DNA of 7,402 bases, taken from contig JAJQDK010000020.1 in assembly GCA_021202245.1 (NCBI GenBank), positions 1 to 7,402 of the forward strand, in the 5' to 3' direction. Under the pieces are notes generated by a model. It was not told the DNA's origin, made no database searches, and saw nothing but the letters and a program-made list of their open reading frames with translations. Source of the DNA: Clostridiales bacterium (GTDB lineage: Bacteria; Bacillota; Clostridia; Oscillospirales; Acutalibacteraceae). The translations under genes were made by a program, and so were the position numbers. How positions within the stretch are numbered: the stretch's first letter is position 1; every line of letters begins with the position of its first letter. Positions 5,921-7,402 of this stretch are shown piece by piece.

Positions 5921-6319
5921 TCATTCGTGCAAATAAACCTTAATATCAATTTTTATCCAGGACTGCACCTTTTCTTTTGCGGTAATTTTTCCGAAAAGCA
6001 GCTTTCCGGCATCCATCAGCCGGGCAAAAATCAGATTGTCAACCTGCGGAACATATCCGATTTTTACTCCGTCGGTTGTTTTAATCATAATTGCCTGTTT
6101 ATCGTAGCTGTTATCGGGCTCACGAAAGAAATCAAGCTTGTCGCCGATATGAAGATGCGGCTCCAGCTCTTCAATTCCCTCTATATGCGATGTCCCCGCA
6201 ATATAAGTGTCAAACAGAAAAATATCCTTTTCAAACGGCTTAGGCATAACCAATTCGCCGTTTTTGCCGTGAAGCAGGTTTATCAGGCCGCTGCCGCCTG
6301 TATTCATCAATTCACTCAT
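5921..6319 (-). CDS. Small stand-alone HIRAN-domain protein
   Basis: The protein has 132 residues, of which about 36-128 form a HIRAN domain. Signature pieces are YIAGTSHIEGIEEL (39-52), HIGDKLDFFREPDNSYDKQAIMI (57-79), KIGYVPQVDNLIFARLMDAGK (86-106) and a terminal VQSWIKIDIKVYL. HIRAN domains recognise damaged or 3'-ended single-stranded DNA. They are best known fused to SWI2/SNF2 helicases such as HLTF, and bacteria also carry solo copies of unknown role. The first 35 residues are Gly/Leu-rich and not part of the domain. I chose ATG 6319 because GGGGTGAT lies just upstream. The next ATG at 6343 would add eight residues and run into the preceding gene. It sits four bases after the J-like gene and 15 before the WYL gene, which implies translational coupling in one operon. 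Confidence 0.85.
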   Translation of the reverse strand: MSELMNTGGSGLINLLHGKNGELVMPKPFEKDIFLFDTYIAGTSHIEGIEELEPHLHIGDKLDFFREPDNSYDKQAIMIKTTDGVKIGYVPQVDNLIFARLMDAGKLLFGKITAKEKVQSWIKIDIKVYLHE

Positions 6320-6323
6320 CAAA

Positions 6324-7135
6324 TCACCCCAACATTTCGTCAATCTTTGCTTTATACACGGAAATCATATCGTTATATTGAGAGATAATATTTTCCGTTT
6401 CAGCTTTTCGTTTCTCCAGCTTTTCGGGATCCTCCAAAATACTTTTCACAGTATAAGGGAACTCGGATTTTATTTTTTCCATATCCTCCCGAATATTTTT
6501 TGCCGATTCAATAAGCCTTTTCTTTTGCTGCGCAAGGTCAGACATTACATCCTGATGATTTTCGTCAGGCAAATGATTAACCGCAATCTGACTTATGAGC
6601 TTTATTAACGCTAAATCTCCGTTTTTATACGCTTTAACCGCATTGTCCAAGAACTTGATTCCTTCCTCGGTTACATTTGGATTTATATCCGGATGCAGAG
6701 ATTTAACTATCGCTCTGTATGATTTTTCAGCTCCCGGGCCTCTTCTTCGGACAGCTTTTTTGCGTTTTTTCGTTCGATAGCCTTGTTTATTTGATTAACC
6801 TGCTCGTCCAATTTATGTTGGTACTCGGAAAATTCCGTATCAAGAACCTGCTCAATCACTGAAATATTTATCATTTCCTGACGATTTTTCTTGGATTGTA
6901 TCATTTCAATTTTTCTCTTCAAACGCAGCGCTGCGCATTGGGCCTTATACGCCTTATATTCCAGGCCTCCCATTTCAAGCATATATTGTGTTTGAATGTT
7001 TTTGCACACCGTAAACACCAGCTCGTCACGCTCCAGCATAAGCATTGACAGCTCGGTTTTCAGTTTTTCTACTTCTTCCTTTAATTTTTGAAAATCCGGA
7101 AACAGAATTACGGTTGACTCGCTCTCGCCGTTCAT
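6324..7135 (-). pseudogene. Coiled-coil protein with embedded J-domain-like HPD segment, frameshifted
   Basis: The 5' part (7135 to the TAG at 6707-6709) encodes a charged helical protein beginning MNGESESTVILFPDFQKLKEE, with probable coiled coils at 14-40 and 100-127. It derails after ARELK into NHTER. One base added in the five-base poly-A (plus-strand T-run 6723-6727) gives ARELKKSYRAIVKSLHPDINPN and continues smoothly into LDNAVKAYKNGDLALIKLI and the rest, 270 residues in all. The restored middle resembles J-domain helix II, the HPD tripeptide (148-150) and helix III. A normal helix I is not evident. A second helical region (about 200-265) ends in IDEMLG. HPD loops in J-proteins stimulate DnaK, so chaperone recruitment is possible but unproven. 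AAAGGA lies upstream of the ATG. It is the first gene of the operon with HIRAN and WYL genes. The break may be real or a sequencing error. Confidence 0.8.
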
Positions 7136-7229
7136 TTTAAGCTTTCCTTTCGGTAAATTGCCTGCATTAAATGAAGCTTCACTTTATTTGTAGGGCTGCT
7201 TATTGACAATAATCACAAATATTTATTTT

Positions 7230-7258
7230 ATTATACACCGTTATTGTTGTTTTTTCAA
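7230..7258 (-). promoter_or_regulatory. Near-consensus promoter of the J-like/HIRAN/WYL operon
   Basis: Read on the minus strand, TTGAAA (complement of 7253-7258) and a perfect TATAAT (complement of 7230-7235) are separated by exactly 17 bases. Transcription would start near 7223, about 85-90 bases before the ATG at 7135. It is the strongest promoter match in the window and suggests a well-expressed operon unless repressed. Confidence 0.8.
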
Positions 7259-7287
7259 CATATATAATTAAAACAAACCGACAAAAA

Positions 7288-7319
7288 GGCGAGATGTCGA
7301 AAATTTCCGACACCTCGCC
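7288..7319 (-). terminator. Rho-independent terminator of a gene beyond the right edge
   Basis: GGCGAGaTGTCG (7288-7299) and CGACAcCTCGCC (7308-7319) form a 12-position stem with one A/C mismatch and an 8-base loop. On the minus strand it is followed by TTTTTGTCGGTTTGTTTT, a good T-rich tail, so it terminates leftward transcription. On the plus strand no T-run follows. It therefore probably closes a minus-strand gene whose end lies at or beyond the window edge. Confidence 0.75.
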
Positions 7320-7402
7320 GCTTGTCACGCTTGTCATAAAATTTTTACTGCACATAAACACTAATGTAAATTTCTAAAGCAAATTTAATATTGTTATAAT
7401 AT

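Noticed and set aside
6320..6343. Longer HIRAN start at 6343
   Set aside because: It would overlap the preceding gene, while GGGGTGAT is positioned for ATG 6319.
7370..7400. TATAAT at 7395-7400 as a plus-strand promoter
   Set aside because: No adequate -35 is present at the right distance, and downstream sequence is outside the window.
7345..7401. Possible C-terminal end of a minus-strand gene entering from the right edge
   Set aside because: A frame is open for 18 codons to the edge and stops before the terminator at 7288-7319, which is suggestive, but in DNA this AT-rich the run is too short to call.

Overview
The window looks like chromosomal DNA of a low-to-medium GC Gram-positive anaerobe of the class Clostridia, probably a gut Oscillospiraceae/Ruminococcaceae-type organism. 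This placement is inferred from strong GGAGG-type ribosome binding sites, the protein families present, and palindromic intergenic repeats of a kind I associate with these genomes. No phylogenetic marker is present to confirm it.

Positions 1-803 hold no credible gene. They are a repeat island: a MITE-like element (4-176) with 13-bp inner inverted repeats and nested hairpins, a 16-bp AT palindrome, a pair of small hairpins (222-253), two diverged copies of a 28-bp hairpin repeat (366-393 and 438-465), and a palindrome-dense block (543-730).

Positions 804-4799 run on the plus strand. An AEC-family transporter (804-1736) comes first. It is followed by an Rrf2-family regulator (1864-2288) that carries a one-base frameshift, with a 23-bp inverted repeat in its promoter region. 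Then comes a sulfur-assimilation unit: a good sigma-A-like promoter, a tandem 9-bp repeat, a 14-codon leader ORF with three consecutive Cys codons (2433-2477), metY-type O-acetylhomoserine sulfhydrylase (2537-3835) and cysK-type cysteine synthase (3867-4799). Together they suggest local control of sulfide incorporation into homocysteine and cysteine, with both an Rrf2 regulator and a cysteine-codon leader as possible sensors. A perfect 14-bp hairpin at 4846-4879 separates this block from the convergent genes.

Positions 4922-7258 form a minus-strand operon transcribed from a near-consensus promoter (7230-7258). Its order is a coiled-coil protein with an embedded HPD J-domain-like segment (frameshifted, 7135-6324), a small stand-alone HIRAN-domain protein (6319-5921) and an HTH-WYL-WCX regulator (5905-4922), with gaps of only 4 and 15 bases. 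HIRAN and WYL domains are both linked elsewhere to DNA damage or single-stranded DNA, so this trio is a candidate stress or defence-related module of unknown function. A terminator at 7288-7319 reads on the minus strand and probably ends a gene lying beyond the right edge.

Both frameshifts are single-base losses in short homopolymers and are repaired cleanly by adding one base, so sequencing or assembly error is at least as likely as real gene decay.
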